Origin: Stomoxys calcitrans
Taxonomy: Eukaryota > Arthropoda > Insecta > Diptera > Muscidae
DNA length: 64,000 nucleotides
Assembly: GCF_963082655.1 (NCBI RefSeq)
Contig: NC_081555.1
Coordinates: 14,911,262 to 14,975,261 of the forward strand
Reading direction: 5' to 3'
The notes under the pieces are model-generated. The model saw nothing but the letters and a program-made list of their open reading frames with translations. It was not told the DNA's origin and ran no database searches. Below, piece after piece: positions 10,560-22,900 of the stretch. Position 1 is the first letter of the stretch, and every line of letters begins with the position of its first letter. The position numbers were made by a program, and so were the translations under genes.

Positions 10560-12200
10560 ACTGAACCTAATCGACTAGATTTTCCGAAAATATTGGGGGA
10601 TGTTTTTGGGGGAAGGGGTGTTGCCCCAAACGCATGGTCCCACTTTTGGATATCAGATTCGTATTATACTCCCAAATACCTTTATTTGCAATGGTCAGTA
10701 AATAATTGCCGTTTGTGGGGTGTTTTTGGGGATAGGGTAGATCCCCAGACACCCAAATTTGTCCCGAAAGTTGGACCAATATCGGTAAATATATCCGATT
10801 TAGGGGTGAAAATATATCAGCGTCTTGCTCTACTCTAAAATATCATTTATTTGAACCCCATATTGCCATTGGCCTCCAATTTGTATATCAAATTCGTTTG
10901 CTAATCTCAAATAGCTTTTATTTTAACCCCTTATTACAAAAGTCAGCAAATATGTCCGGTTTGGGGTATGGGCGCTAAAAACTATCAATATCGAACTCCA
11001 CTCTCTTTAAGACCTACATTGTCATGGTGAGCAAATACGTCCTATGTGCGGGTGGGACGTCGCTTAGAAAGGTGGTTCCGAATGTTGGTATCACATTCGT
11101 ACTCCCAATTACCTTGCCTTTGAGCCCCATATTTTATTAAGTCGACAAACATAAACGTTTTGAGGGATGGGGTGGTCACTTAGTGACTTGGCCTTGAAGA
11201 TATATCAGATTCTTGTTCTTCTCTAAAATACCTCTTATTTGAGCCCCATATTGCAATGGTGAGCAAATACATTCTATTTGGTCTATTTGGGTGGTTTTAT
11301 GGGGGTTGGGTGGCCCATTAACACTTTTTCCCGAATATGGATATCAGATTCGTGCTTTGCTCCCAAAGACTTTTCATTTGAGCCCCATATTGCTATGGTC
11401 GTAAATTTTCCCCCTTTGGGGAGTGTTTTTTAGGGGGGCGGCCCCCAAGGACTTGATCCAACGTTTGGACATCCGATTCGTATTCCACTCTCAAAAACCT
11501 TTCATGTCAGTCCCATATTGCCATGATTAGTAAATAAATCCTGTTTGGGGGGTATTTTGGGGAAGGGGTGGACCCCAAGAAATTTGGTACCGCATTTGGA
11601 TATCAAATTCGTAATCTACTCGCAAATACCTTTCATTTCAGTCCCATATTGCTATTGTCGGTACATATGTCCGATTTAGGGGTGTTTTGGGGGTTTGGGT
11701 GGTCCCCCAAATACTTGGTTGGACAATTGAATATCAGATACTTTTTCTACTCTTAAATACCTTTCATTTGAGTCCCATATTGTCGTGGTTGGTCCAAATA
11801 TATGTTTGGTAGGTTTTGGGGGTGGGGCGGCCCCCCTAGGTACCCCATCCGAAATTTGGATACCAAATTTTGTTTTTAGGTTACCTTAAGAGAGCACACA
11901 AAATTTCGCTTAAATCTCACCACCCATCTCCGAGATCTGGCGTTTCTGAAAATGAGGTTTAAGGGGGTGGGCCCTCCCCCCCTGAAATTTGGGACAGTGA
12001 ATTGTGTTAGGCCCTTCGACTTCCTTCGCCAATTTGGCTCAGATCAGTCCCTTGACATACTGCAATATCGCACAGATCGGTCCCGATTTGGAAGCTGCCT
12101 ATTTTCACCATGGGATCATTTTGCACCATCTGTGAAAATTCGGTACAGACGTTTTTAAATCTATACGGAACAGACAAACAAACAAACACAAATTGATTTT
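10560..12200 (+). mobile_element. Type B element, plus strand
   Basis: About nine diverged units of 120-150 bp carry the anchors GGGGTGTTTTGGGG, CCCCAAACACTTGGTCC, GATATCAGATTCGTA and CCTTTCATTTGAGCCCCATA. It closes with CACCCATCTCCGAGATCTG, a 100-bp insert of A2 repeat (11984-12090), CACCATCTGTGAAAATTCGG, AACAGACAAACAAACAAACA and GATTTTTATA, where a type A element starts at once. Unit order matches the copy at 54348-56425. The head with ACTAGCTGACCCGG is missing. Class unknown; no convincing ORF. Confidence 0.75.
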
Positions 12201-13562
12201 TATACCCTCCACCATAAGATGGGGGGTATACTAATTTCGTCATTCTGTTTGTAACTATTCGAAATATTCGTCTGAGACCCCATAAACTATATATATTCTT
12301 TATCGTCGCGACATTTTATGTCGATCTAGCCATGTCCGTCCGTCTGTCCGTCCGTCTGTCCGTCCGTCCGTCCGTCCGTCTGTCCGTCCGTCTGTCTGTC
12401 GAAAGCACGCTAACTTCCGAAGGAGTAAAGCTAGCCGCTTGAAATTTTGCACAAATACTTCTTATTAGTGTAGGTCGGTTGGTATTGTAAATGGGCCATA
12501 TCGGTCCATGTTTTGATATAGCTGCCATATAAACCGATCTTGAGTCTTGACATCTTGAGCCTCTTGAGGGCGCAAATCTTATCCGATTTGAATGGAGTTT
12601 CGCACGACGTGTTTTGTTATGATACCCAACAATTGTGCCAAGTATGGTTGAAATCGGTCCATAACCTGATATAGCTGCCATATAAATCGATCTTGGGTCT
12701 TGACTTCTTGAGCCTCTAGAGGGCGCAATTCTTATCCGAATGGAATGGAATTTCGCACGACGTGTTTTGTTATGATACCCAACAACTGTGCCAAGTATGG
12801 TTTAAATCGGTCCATAACCTGATATAGCTGCCATATAAACCGATCTTGGGTCTTGACTTCTTGAGCCTCTACAGGGCACAATTCTTATCCGATTGGAATG
12901 AATTTTGGCACGACGTGTTTTGTTATGGTATCCAACAACTGTGACAAGTATGGTTGAAATCGCTCCATAACCTGATATAGCTGCCATATAAACAGATCTG
13001 GGGATTTGACTTCTTGAGCTTTTAGAGGGCGCAATTCCTATCCGATTTGGGTGAAATTTTGCATGACGTATTTTATTTTTACTTTCAACAACTGTGTCAA
13101 ATAAGTTTCAAATCGGTTCATAACCTGATATAGCTGCTATATAAACCGATCTGGGATCTTGACTTCTTGACCCCTAGAGGTCGCAATTATTATCCGATAT
13201 GCCTGAAATTTTGTACGAAGGATCCTCTCATGACCATCAACAAACGTGTTTATTATGGTCTGAATCGGTCTATAGCCCGATACAGATCCCATATAAATCG
13301 TTCTCTCTATTTTACTACGTGAGCCCCAATGGGCGCAATTCTTATACGAATTGGCTGAAATTTTACACAGGTCTCCAACATATAATTTAATTGTGGTCCG
13401 AACCGAACCATATCTTGATATCGTTTTAATAGCAGAGCAAATCTTTTCTTATATCCTTTTTGGTCTAAGAAGAGATGCCGGGAAAAAAACTCGACAAATG
13501 CGATCCATGGTGGAGGTTACATAAGATTCGGCCCGGCCGAACTTAGCACGCTTTTACTTGTT
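12201..13562 (+). mobile_element. Complete type A1 DINE-1/HINE-like element
   Basis: The 5' end is TATACCCTCCACCATAAGAT, then GGTATACTAATTTCGTCATT, ATATATATTCTTTATCGTC, GATCTAGCCATGTCCGTCCG and a GTCY tract (12332-12402). This sequence order is that of Drosophila DINE-1/INE-1 (family knowledge). The centre holds five units at 153-bp spacing (GAGGGCGCAA at 12566, 12719, 12872, 13025, 13177). The 3' end has ATCCATGGTGGAGG, TTCGGCCCGGCCGAA, TTAGCACGCTTTTACTTGTT. Non-autonomous; a Helentron would supply Rep/helicase. Confidence 0.9.
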
Positions 13563-15485
13563 GTATATAAGATGACGCAGGTCTTCGGCGGAGTACCAGT
13601 TAGCATAGAATAATTGGTAGTTGATATGGTTCAGTCCAGAAATTTTGTTCAGGTTCGTTCATGGCTCCTGAATTAAGGCAATTTAAATCTTGCCCTTGCT
13701 GAGATTCTCCATCAGAGAGTGAGTAGCTGTCTTGCTCCACTTACTTTTTTTTGGAAGAAATCAATGTTTTTTTTTATATATACAATTTATTATATTTTCT
13801 TTAATAAAACAAAATATTTTGAAAAGTATTTTACGAATTTCAAATTTAAACCAACCTTTTTCATCATCTTCCAAATATGATTGACGTAAAACAGAAAATT
13901 TTCATTAGAGAATTTTTAATCCACTTACTTATAATATCCTTAAAGACTTCTAATTTCATTGTTTTTCATTCAGGCTACTCAAATGTGAAATTCCAAAATT
14001 CCTGGAACACTTTTAAAAATAGGAGGCAGCTTCTGTCGTCTTAAATGCTTAAAACTTCAGTTCATTAATGTCACTAAGGCAACAACAATGGTCTTAATCC
14101 CAAAGTAGAGGGAAACCTTAAAACATCATTTCAAATTTATAAATAGCATCAAAATGTATACAGTGGTACCCTAAGCCCTTGCTAACTAGATTAAACCTAA
14201 ATCAAAAAGAAGATCTAAACATAGCCAAAAAAAAAAAGTGAAATGTTAAATAAACTGTGCCAACAACTAGTGCTCCAAGTGCCAGACTTTAAATCACTGC
14301 CATACCCTACTTTAACAAAATACAAAAAAAAAAAAAAAAAATAACCAGAAACCTTCCCAACTAACCACTTAAACATTTTGCCAACAATGTTCTTGTGTTT
14401 TTGGTTTGCTTGCAGCCAAAATGAAATGAAAAGGAAACGGAAGTGGCCTTGTTAAGGCAAACCAACAACCATTTGGGCTGAATACGACATTACGTCAAGT
14501 TGAGGGCGGATGCAGTGTGCGTTTGTATTTCAAGAAAAATCTCTGAGACTGACTGATTTGTTTAAAAGCTGCATAAGCACTCACCTACTTGAAAATTGGG
14601 AGTGAGTGTGTGAGAGCATAGTAAGTAAGCTGAGAGCAACACTGTGAGAGATTGGTGCTAAGTGCGTGCTGTGCTTAAGAGTCTGTGTGTGTGTGTGTGT
14701 GTGTTTTTGAGTATGGTAAACATCAACCTGAAGATTCAAAGGCAATGTGTGAGCAATTGCTTAGGCACACACAAACACCCACACAAACAGACTCTCAGCC
14801 ACTCACACTCTTTGCCAATGTTTGTGCGTATGCTAATTCATCTGTTTGAGTTACTAGGCCATGCATACACCAATACCAAAAAAAAAAAAAACTTCTGCCC
14901 CTGCCTTAAATTTTGCCAACCATCATTATTCACTTAACTCCCATCCGTTATACTCTCAAGAACGAAACCCTGATTTGAAATCTTAAATCTTCGCCGTCAA
15001 AACCCCCTACACTATTGACTTGCTTTCTAAAAGAAAAAAAAGTGGCGGAAACCGCATTGGAAAAGTTTTTCTTTTCTGCTAAGGAAGAGAGCCTTTCTTT
15101 CCTTGTCTCGCGTATACAAGGAAACTTTAATTTAGGTTTGCAGTAAATTTCCCTTTCCGTGTCAGGGATTTATTTACTTGACTCAAACAACTTAAACAAC
15201 TTTATAAGTCTCCCCAACGAATGTGTGCGAATTTGTGGCTCAAATATTTTCAAGTGTTATTTGTATTCAAAGTAAGGCTGTCGAAGGATGGGTGTGCGAT
15301 TTCTTAAAACTCTTTTGTCCACACAAATGAAGGGTATTTTATGCAATGTCTTATGGCCTATTTAAATATTCAAGTGAAAGTAATTTCAAAGTCATATGAA
15401 TTTAAAGAAGAATTTAAGAAAGACAGTTAAAGGCTTTTATAATTGCTAAAATAAAGGGGGCATGAAATCATGCCAAAATTGTTTA
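13563..15485. other. Unique AT-rich DNA, no gene recognised
   Basis: No window repeat family and no coherent ORF. It contains poly-A runs (for example 14326-14341), a (TG)n run at 14684-14704, and a stretch rich in CACACA/ACTCTC. Possibly intronic; nothing more can be supported. Confidence 0.5.
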
Positions 15486-15716
15486 TAGAAATGAATTTTT
15501 GATTAAATATTTTACGGAAAGGAAATGTTGTCAAGATTCACAAAGGAAACGAAATTTTGACAAAATTTCTTATAGAAATGAAATTTTGACAAAATATAGA
15601 AATTAAGTTTTGACCAAATTTCGTATAGAAATGAAATTTTGACAAAATTTCCTATAGAAATGACATTTCGAGAAAATTTCCTATAGAAATAAAATTTTGA
15701 TAAAAATCTTATATAT
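15486..15716. repeat. Type C minisatellite
   Basis: A tandem unit of about 33-38 bp, GAAATTTTGACAAAATTTC plus TATAGAAAT. The core is almost palindromic. The array runs straight into the 3' terminus of the minus-strand HINE at 15717. Confidence 0.8.
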
Positions 15717-16778
15717 AACAAGTGAAAGCGTGCTAAGTTCGGTCGGGCCGAATCTTGGGAATCCACCTCCATGGATTCTGCTCAAAATTAATTAAGTTGT
15801 AAAGCAAACTTTTATTCTACATACCAAACTTCTCTCAAACCAGCAAAAATGAAAGCTTCTAGGAACCGAACAAGTGTAATCGAGAGACTGGTTAACATGG
15901 AAGGTATATCTGGCTATAGACTGATTTGGACCGTAATTGGCACGATTGTTGGAAGTTGTTATACCAACACCACATACAAAATTTCTGCCAAATCGGACAA
16001 AAATTGCGGCTCCAGGGGCTCAAGAAGTCAAATCGGGAGGTCGGTTTATATGGGAGCTATATCAGGTTTTTGACCGTACTCGACACAGTTGTTGGAAGTC
16101 ATAACAGAACACAATATGCTAAATTTCAGCCATATAGGACAAAAATTGCGGCTTCTAGTGTCTCAAGAAGTCAAATCTGGAGATCGGTTTATATGGCAGG
16201 TATATCAGGTTATAGATCGATTTGGACTGTACTTGGCACAGTTGTTGGAAGTCATAACGGAACACCGCATACAAAATTTTAGCCATATCGGATGAAAATT
16301 ACGGTTTCCAGGGGCTCAAGAAATCAAATCGGGAAATTGGTTTATATGGCAGCTATATCAGTTTAAAGACCGATTTAGGTCGTACTTAGCACAGTTGTTG
16401 AAAGTCATAACAGAACACCATGTGCAAAATTTCAGTCAAATCGGACTAAAATTGCGGCTTCCAGGTGCTAAAGAAGTCAAATCTGGAGATCGGTTTATAT
16501 GGGAGATATATCGAAATCTGAACCGATATGGCCTATTTGCTATTCCCAACGATCTACATCGATATTTAGTATATGTGCAAAATTTCAATCGGCTAGCTTT
16601 AGACGTTCGACCGCTATCGTGATTTTGACAGACGGACGGACGGACATGGCTAGATCGATTCAGAACGACGAGACGATCAAGAATATATGTACTTTATGGG
16701 GTCTTAGACGAATATTTCGAGGTGTTACAAACGGAAAGACTAGATTAGTCTACCCCCATACTATCGTGGTGGGTAAAA
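15717..16778 (-). mobile_element. Complete type A1 HINE, minus strand
   Basis: Begins AACAAGTGAAAGCGTGCTAA with a TTCGGTCGGGCCGAA palindrome (inverse of the 3' end) and ATCCACCTCCATGGAT. About four 153-bp-type units follow (GGCTCCAGGGGCTCAAGAAG, CGGTTTATATGGGAGCTATA). It ends with the inverted 5' part: CGGACGGACGGACATGGCTA, GTGTTACAAACGGAAAGAC and TACCCCCATACTATCGTGG. A type B end follows directly. Confidence 0.88.
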
Positions 16779-16779
16779 A

Positions 16780-16905
16780 AAATCAATTTGCGTTTGTTTG
16801 TTGTTTCCATAAAGCCTCAAAAACGGCTGAACTAATTACCTTGAATTTTTCATAGCTTATGAAGGTTGGTCTGGAAGGAAACAAGGGCTATATAATTTGT
16901 ATACT
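16780..16905 (-). mobile_element. Type B 3' terminal fragment
   Basis: The minus-strand tail of B: ATCAATTTGCGTTTGTTTGT, CCTCAAAAACGGCTGAAC, GAAGGTTGGTCTGGAAGG and GGCTATATAATTTGTA. It is cut where a plus-strand HINE begins. It touches the HINE end at 16778 exactly as at 12200, 50205 and 56420. Confidence 0.7.
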
Positions 16906-18333
16906 CACCATCGAAGGAAGGGGGTATATTCATTTTGTCATTTCGTTTGCAACACATCGAAATATCCATTCCCGACCCTATAAAGTATAAATATTCTTGA
17001 TCGTCGAACAATCTAAGATGATCTAGCTATGTCCGTCCGTCCGTCTGTCTATTGAAATCACGCTACAGTCTTTAAAAATAGAGATATTGAGCTGAAACTT
17101 TGCGTAGATTCTGTTCGTGTCCAAAGGCAGGTTAAGTTTGAAGATGGACAAGATCGGACTATATCTTGATATAGCCCCCATTTAGCCCGATCCGCCGCTT
17201 TAAGGTCTTAGGCCCAAAAATCCACGATTTGTTTTTTATTCCATGATTTTCCTGAAATTTGGGACAGTGTGTTAGGCCGGAGGCCACCGTAACGCAGAGG
17301 TTCGCATGTCCGGCTATGACGCTGAACGCCAGGGTTCGAATCCTGGCGAGACCATCAGAAAACATTTTCAGCGGTGGTTTTCCTAATGCTGGTAACATTT
17401 GTGAGGTACTATGGCATGTAAAACTTCTCTCCAAAGAGGTGTCGCACTGCGGCACGCCGTTCGGACTCGTCTAAAAAAAGGAGGCCCCTTATCATTGAGC
17501 TTAAACTTGAATCAAACTGCACTCATTGATATATAAGAAGTTTGCCCCTGTTCATGGGCAAAATTTGCATTTTTTAGTTGTTATCCTTCTTCGATTTGGC
17601 TCCGATATCCTTCTTCGATTTGGCTCTGATCGGTGCAGACTTGGATATAGCTGTCGTATAGACCGATCTCTCGATTTAAGGTCTTGGGCCCATAAAAGGC
17701 GCAGTTATTGTCCGATATTGCCATAGTTTGGGACAGTGAGTTGTGTTCGGCTCTTCAATATCTTTTTGCAATTTGGCCCTGATCGGTCCAGATTTGGATA
17801 TAGCTGACATATAGGCGCATTTATTGTCCGATTTCGCCAAAATGTTGGGACAATGAGTTGTGTTAGGTTCTTCGACATTTTTCTGAAACTTGGCCCAAAT
17901 CGGTTCAGATTTGAAAATAGCTGCCATATAGACCGATCTCTCGATTTAAGGTTTTGCGCCCATTAAAAGTACATGTATTGTCCGATTTCGCCGAAATTTG
18001 GGACAATGAGTTTTGTTAGGTTCTTCGACATATTTCTGCAATATTGTTCCCGATCGATCCAAATTGGGATATAGCTGCCGTGTAGATCGATATCTCGATT
18101 TATGATTTTGGACACATAAAAGTCGCATTTATTGTACGATTTCGCCGAAATTTGGGACAGTGATTTTTGTTATGGCCTTCGACATCCTACTTCAATTTGG
18201 CACAGATAGGTACAGTTTTGAATTTAACTGCCATATAGACGGATGTCTCGATTTAGGGTTTTGGGCTCAGAAAAGGCTCATTTATTGTACGATATCGGCA
18301 AAATTTGGGACAGTGAGTTCGATATCCCTTGTT
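16906..18333 (+). mobile_element. Type A2 HINE with SINE insertion
   Basis: The 5' part is TACTCACCATCGAAGGAAGG, GGTATATTCATTTTGTCATT, AAATATTCTTGATCGTCG and ATGTCCGTCCGTCCGTCTGT. A leader (CTTTAAAAATAGAGATATTG) follows, then A2 units with GGACAGTGAGTTGTGTTAGG and GATATAGCTG. The SINE at 17276-17572 splits the first unit. A 24-bp motif CCTTCTTCGATTTGGCTC is doubled just after the SINE. The 3' end is eroded to TTGTTTACTTGTT at about 18330. Confidence 0.82.
17276..17572 (+). mobile_element. tRNA-derived SINE
   Basis: The head GCCACCGTAACGCAGAGG (A box TAACGCAGAGG) and B box GGTTCGAATCC are followed by the complete body: GGTAACATTTGTGAGG, GAGGTGTCGCACTGCGGCAC, GGAGGCCCCTTATCATTGAG, CACTCATTGATAT and GGGCAAAATTTGCAT. 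It is the fullest plus-strand copy. The tRNA-like head spans about 17282-17355. Confidence 0.87.
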
Positions 18334-19115
18334 TACTTGTTTGAAATTGGAAGGGGGCGGACCCTCCCCCTTACCCCAACAGTACTACCAAAAATAAAAG
18401 TGGACCGATCGGGACAATATGGGACTCAAATGAAAGGTATTCAGGAGTAGAGTAGGAATTTATATTAAAAATTGGGCCCAAGTGACTGAGGGGCTGCCCC
18501 AACCCCAAATCCCCCCCAAAAAATGTTTAGTGGACGATCATGACAATATAGGACTCAAATGAAAGGCATTCGGGAGTAGATTACGAATGTGGTCAGGAAG
18601 GAGGAAAAGGTTCCCCCGTTACCCCAAAAACACCATTCAAAATCAAAAGCGGACCGGTGAGGACAATGTGGCTATCAAATGAATGGTATTGAAGAGTAGA
18701 GTACGATTATGGTATTTGAAAATGGGTCCAAGTACCCAAGAAGTCGCCCTATTTCCAAAACTTCTAAAAGCAGACAAATTGAACATCCATATCAATATGG
18801 GGTCCAATTAAGGTTATTCGGGAGTATATTACGAATCAGGTAGATATTAATAAGGGCCTCAAATGGAAGGTTTTTGGGAGAAAAGAACGAATTTGATTCC
18901 TGCTTTTAGGGCAATTTGGAGGAGTGCCAGCCCCAGCCCCAAAACGCCTTCCAAACTGTACATATTTATGGACCATGGTAATATTGGACTTAAATGAAAG
19001 GTATTTGGGAGTAGAGCACGAAGTTGGCATCCCCAAAAAGCACTGCACGTCAATGGATATATAAACCAATCACGACTGTAATATAGGTTTTATATAAAAA
19101 GTATTTGAGAGTATA
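18334..19115 (-). mobile_element. Type B element, minus strand, truncated
   Basis: Starts GAAATTGGAAGGGGGCGGAC and continues with units containing ATATGGGACTCAAATGAAAG and GGTATTCGGGAGTAGA at 120-130-bp spacing. The tail region with (CAAA)n is absent, so the B tail was lost at the junction with the HINE. It is followed by a small type C array. Confidence 0.75.
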
Positions 19116-19172
19116 GCACGATGCTTTTCCATAGAAATGAAAATTTGACAAGGAAATTTTGACGAAATTTCG
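19116..19172. repeat. Short type C array
   Basis: One to two copies of GAAATTTTGACGAAATTTC at the head end of the minus-strand B element. Confidence 0.5.
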
Positions 19173-19925
19173 CAGCTCTGTGTTGTCACTTCCCTTTACC
19201 CTAATCTTATTTAGTTTCATAATCATTTGAATAAAATCCAAACCCTTAAACTCTATCCCTGCCTTGTTTCGGAATGTATCTCAATTTATCCCCTAAATTG
19301 CTGATTGTGGTTTTGTATATTCAAATGTTGAGTACATCTAAATTTTGTAATAACGAAATCTTTCTCTCCTTTCCTGAGGGTAAAATCTGGCTTTTATTTT
19401 AATTTGTATTTGTTTTTTTGTGCTTCATTTTGATTTTATTGTCGAGTTGTTTTGAATGGTATACAATTAGTTTAAATTTTGTTACTTTTTGTGGTAATTG
19501 TGGTTGTGTTCGAGTGCATAAATACTAAAACTGTAAATGGGGCAAACGAAAATGTTCATTTACATAAAAATGTACTTGAAGGGGGAAGACTAAACAACTT
19601 TAGACTGAAAACAAAACTCTCACCTTGTTCTTGTTTGAAGTAATATTTAAAAAATCTATGCAAAAAATATTAGAGTGTGCCTTAGAAACAACTGAGAATA
19701 ATCCTTATAAAGTATAAAAATATTTTTTGGTTAATTATTTTTTTCTCATTTTCAAAAAATATTTAAAAAAATTTTCATTCAATTAAATAATAATTTTTCT
19801 ACATAAAGCTAATTTTATTTCTTCTTTTTTTCGCATTTTCAGGTAAGAAGAACAACAAACAAACTTATGATAGAAATAAAAACCATAAGACATGGGGATG
19901 GAAAAATGGTTGGGTGGCAAGAAAA
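19173..19925. other. AT-rich spacer, no gene recognised
   Basis: No repeat family from the rest of the window and no protein motif. A-rich near 19860 just before the satellite starts. Confidence 0.5.
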
Positions 19926-22900
19926 AGGGTATAACGGACGCAAGGTTTGAGGTACAATGAGAAGTTCTGACAGAAGGACGAATGGATGACTTAAAAAAAA
20001 TGGACGGACGGAAAAATGAACAGAGGGAAGCAGAGAGGGACGGACAGGGGTACGGTCAGATGTATTGACGGTAGAACGAACAGAGGAATGAACAGAGGAA
20101 TGAGCAGAGAAATGGACAGAAAGACGGACGGAGGGATGGACGAAAAAACGGACCGAGATATAGACAAAGGGACGGAAAGAGGCACAGAAAGAGGAACGGA
20201 AGAACGAACAGAGAAACAGAGAGAAATACGGACAGGGTTAAGGACAGAGGTGCGGACGGAAGAACGAACAGAGAAATAAACAGAGAGACGGACAGAGGTA
20301 CAGACAGAGTGACGTACAATTGTACGGACGGAAGAACGGGCAGAGGAGAGACAGAAGGGCGTACAGTAAAACAGAAGCAAGGACAGAAGAACAGGAAGGT
20401 CAGAAAGTCGGACATAGAGATGGACAAAGAAACGGACAGAGGGACGGACAGAGGGACGGACAGAGGGACGGACAGAGGGACGGACAGAGGGACGGACAGA
20501 GGGACGGACAGAGGGACGGACAGAGGGACGGACAGAGGGACGGACAGAGGGACGGACAGAGGGACGGACAGAGAGATGGACAGAGGGACAGACAGAGGGA
20601 CGGACGGAGGGATGAACAGAGGGACGGAAGGAGGTACAGACAGAAGAACGGGCAGAGAAAAAACAGAAGGGCGTACAGTAACACAAAGGGACGTATAGAG
20701 GGATGGACAGAGGGACGAACAGAGGGACGAACAGAGGGACGAACAGAGGGACGAACAGAGGGACGAACAGAGGGACGGACAGAGGAACGGAGTGACAGAG
20801 TTACAGACGGAAGAACGAAAAGAGAATCGGACCGAGGGACAGACAGAGCGACAGATAGGATGACAGATAGAGCTACAGACAGGGCGACAGACAGAGCGAC
20901 AGACAGGTACACAGACAGAGCGACAGACAGAGGTAAAGACGAAAAAACGGCCAGAGGAAAGACAGAGGGACGGACAGACGAACAAAATTGAGGGACGGCC
21001 AGAGTTACGAACAGAGGGACGTGCAGAGGAACGGATAGAGGGACGGACAAAGAAACAGACAGAGGGACGGACAGAGAGACGAACTGAGGGACGGACAGAG
21101 GGACGGACAGAGAGATGGACAGAGGGACGGACGGAGGGACGGACAGAGTTACAGATGGAAGAACGAAAAGAGAATCGCAACGAGGGACAGACAGAGCGAC
21201 AGATAGGACGACAGATAGAGCTACAGACAGGGCGACAGACAGAGCGACAGACAGGTACACAGACAGAGCGACAGACAGAGGTAAAGACGAAAAAACGGCC
21301 AGAGGAAAGACAAAGGGACGGACAGACGAACAAAATTGAGGGACGGACAGAGTTACGAACAGAGGGACGTGCAGAGGAACGGACAGAGGGACGGACAGAG
21401 GGACGGACAGAGGGACGGACAGAGAGACGGACAGAGGGACGGACAGAGGGACGGACAGAGGGACGGACAGAGAGATGGACAGAGGGACGGAAGGAGGTAC
21501 AGACAGAAGAACGGGCAGAGAAAAAACAGAAGGGCGTACAGTAAAACAAAGGGACGTATAGAGGGACGAACAGAGGGACGGACAGAGGAACGGAGTGAGG
21601 GACAGACAAAGGGGCGGGCAGAGTCACGGATAGAAGAACAGACAGAGGTACAGACGGAGAAAGGGCAAAGGAAAAACAGAAGGGCGAACAGTAAAACAGA
21701 GGGACGGACAGAAGTATGTATAGACACAGGACAGACAGAAGGACGAACAAAGGGATAGACATAAAGACGTTAAAGATTACAGAACGACGGACAGAAGGGT
21801 GGATAAAAGAACCATCAGAAGAAAGATGGAAAGTCAGACTGAAGGACGGGCAGAAGTATTGATGAGAGGGCGGACAGAAGGATGTACAGGAGGATTGGCA
21901 GACAGAAGGACGGAAGAAGTTCGTATAGAAGAACACACAAAAGGACAGAAGTTTGAACAGACGATTGGAAAAAAGGTGAGACCGAGTGACGGATAGAGGG
22001 ACGGACAGAGGTACCAACGGAAGAACAAATAGAAAGATGGACAGAGGGACCGGCGGAAGAACGAACAGAAAGACGGACAATGTTACGGAAGGAAGGAACG
22101 GACAGAGGGACGGAAAAAGTGACGGACAGAGTTATGGGCAGAGGAAAACAGAGACGTAAAACAAAGAGATGTATAGTGGGATGGACAGAAAGACGGACAG
22201 AGGAACGGATAGTGTTACAGACAGAGGGACGGTCAGAGGTACGGACGGAAGAACGAACAGAGAACGGACAGAGAGACGGTCAGAAAGACGGACAGAGAGA
22301 CGGAAAGAGGGATAGGCAGAGGCACGGACAGAGGGACGGAAAAAGTGACGGAAAAACAAAGGGAAAAACAGAAGGGCGTACAATACAACAAAGGGACGTA
22401 TAGAGGGATGGACAGAGGGATGAACAGAGGATCGGACAGAGAGACGAACAGAGGGATGGACAGAGGAACGGTCAGAGGTACGGACGGAAGAACGAACAGA
22501 GGAACAGACAGAAAGTCGGATTGAGGTCGGACAGAGGGACGGACAAAGGGACGAACAGAACTAAGGATGGAAGAACGGAGAGAGGTACAGACAGAAAAGG
22601 GCAGAGGAAAAACTGAAGGCGTGCAATAAAATAAAGGTACGTAAAGAGGGACGGACAGAGGGGCGAACAGAGGGACGAACAGAGCTATGGACAGAGGGAC
22701 GGACAGAGTTATGGGCGGAAGAACGGACAGAGGAAAAACAGAAGGGCGTACAGTAAAACAAAGGGACGTAAAGAGGGATGAACTGAAGGACGGACAGAGG
22801 ATCGGACAGAGAGACGAACAGAGGGATGGACAGAGGAACAGTCAGAGGTACCCACGGAAGAACGAACAGAGGAACGGACAGAAAGACGGATTGAAGGACA

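Noticed and set aside
10545..10838. Open frames in type B units as a repeat protein
   Set aside because: Units vary in length (about 120-150 bp) and shift frame between neighbours; no conserved peptide is kept.
12566..13190. CRISPR-like array of regularly spaced repeats
   Set aside because: Units are contiguous 153-bp tandem repeats with no unique spacers and the context is eukaryotic.
20056..22080. A 674-residue minus-strand frame of PSV/PLS repeats, resembling a low-complexity secreted protein
   Set aside because: It is a by-product of a 12-bp satellite without stops; the other frames and the opposite strand are also open, and nothing looks like a signal peptide, splice structure or unique domain.
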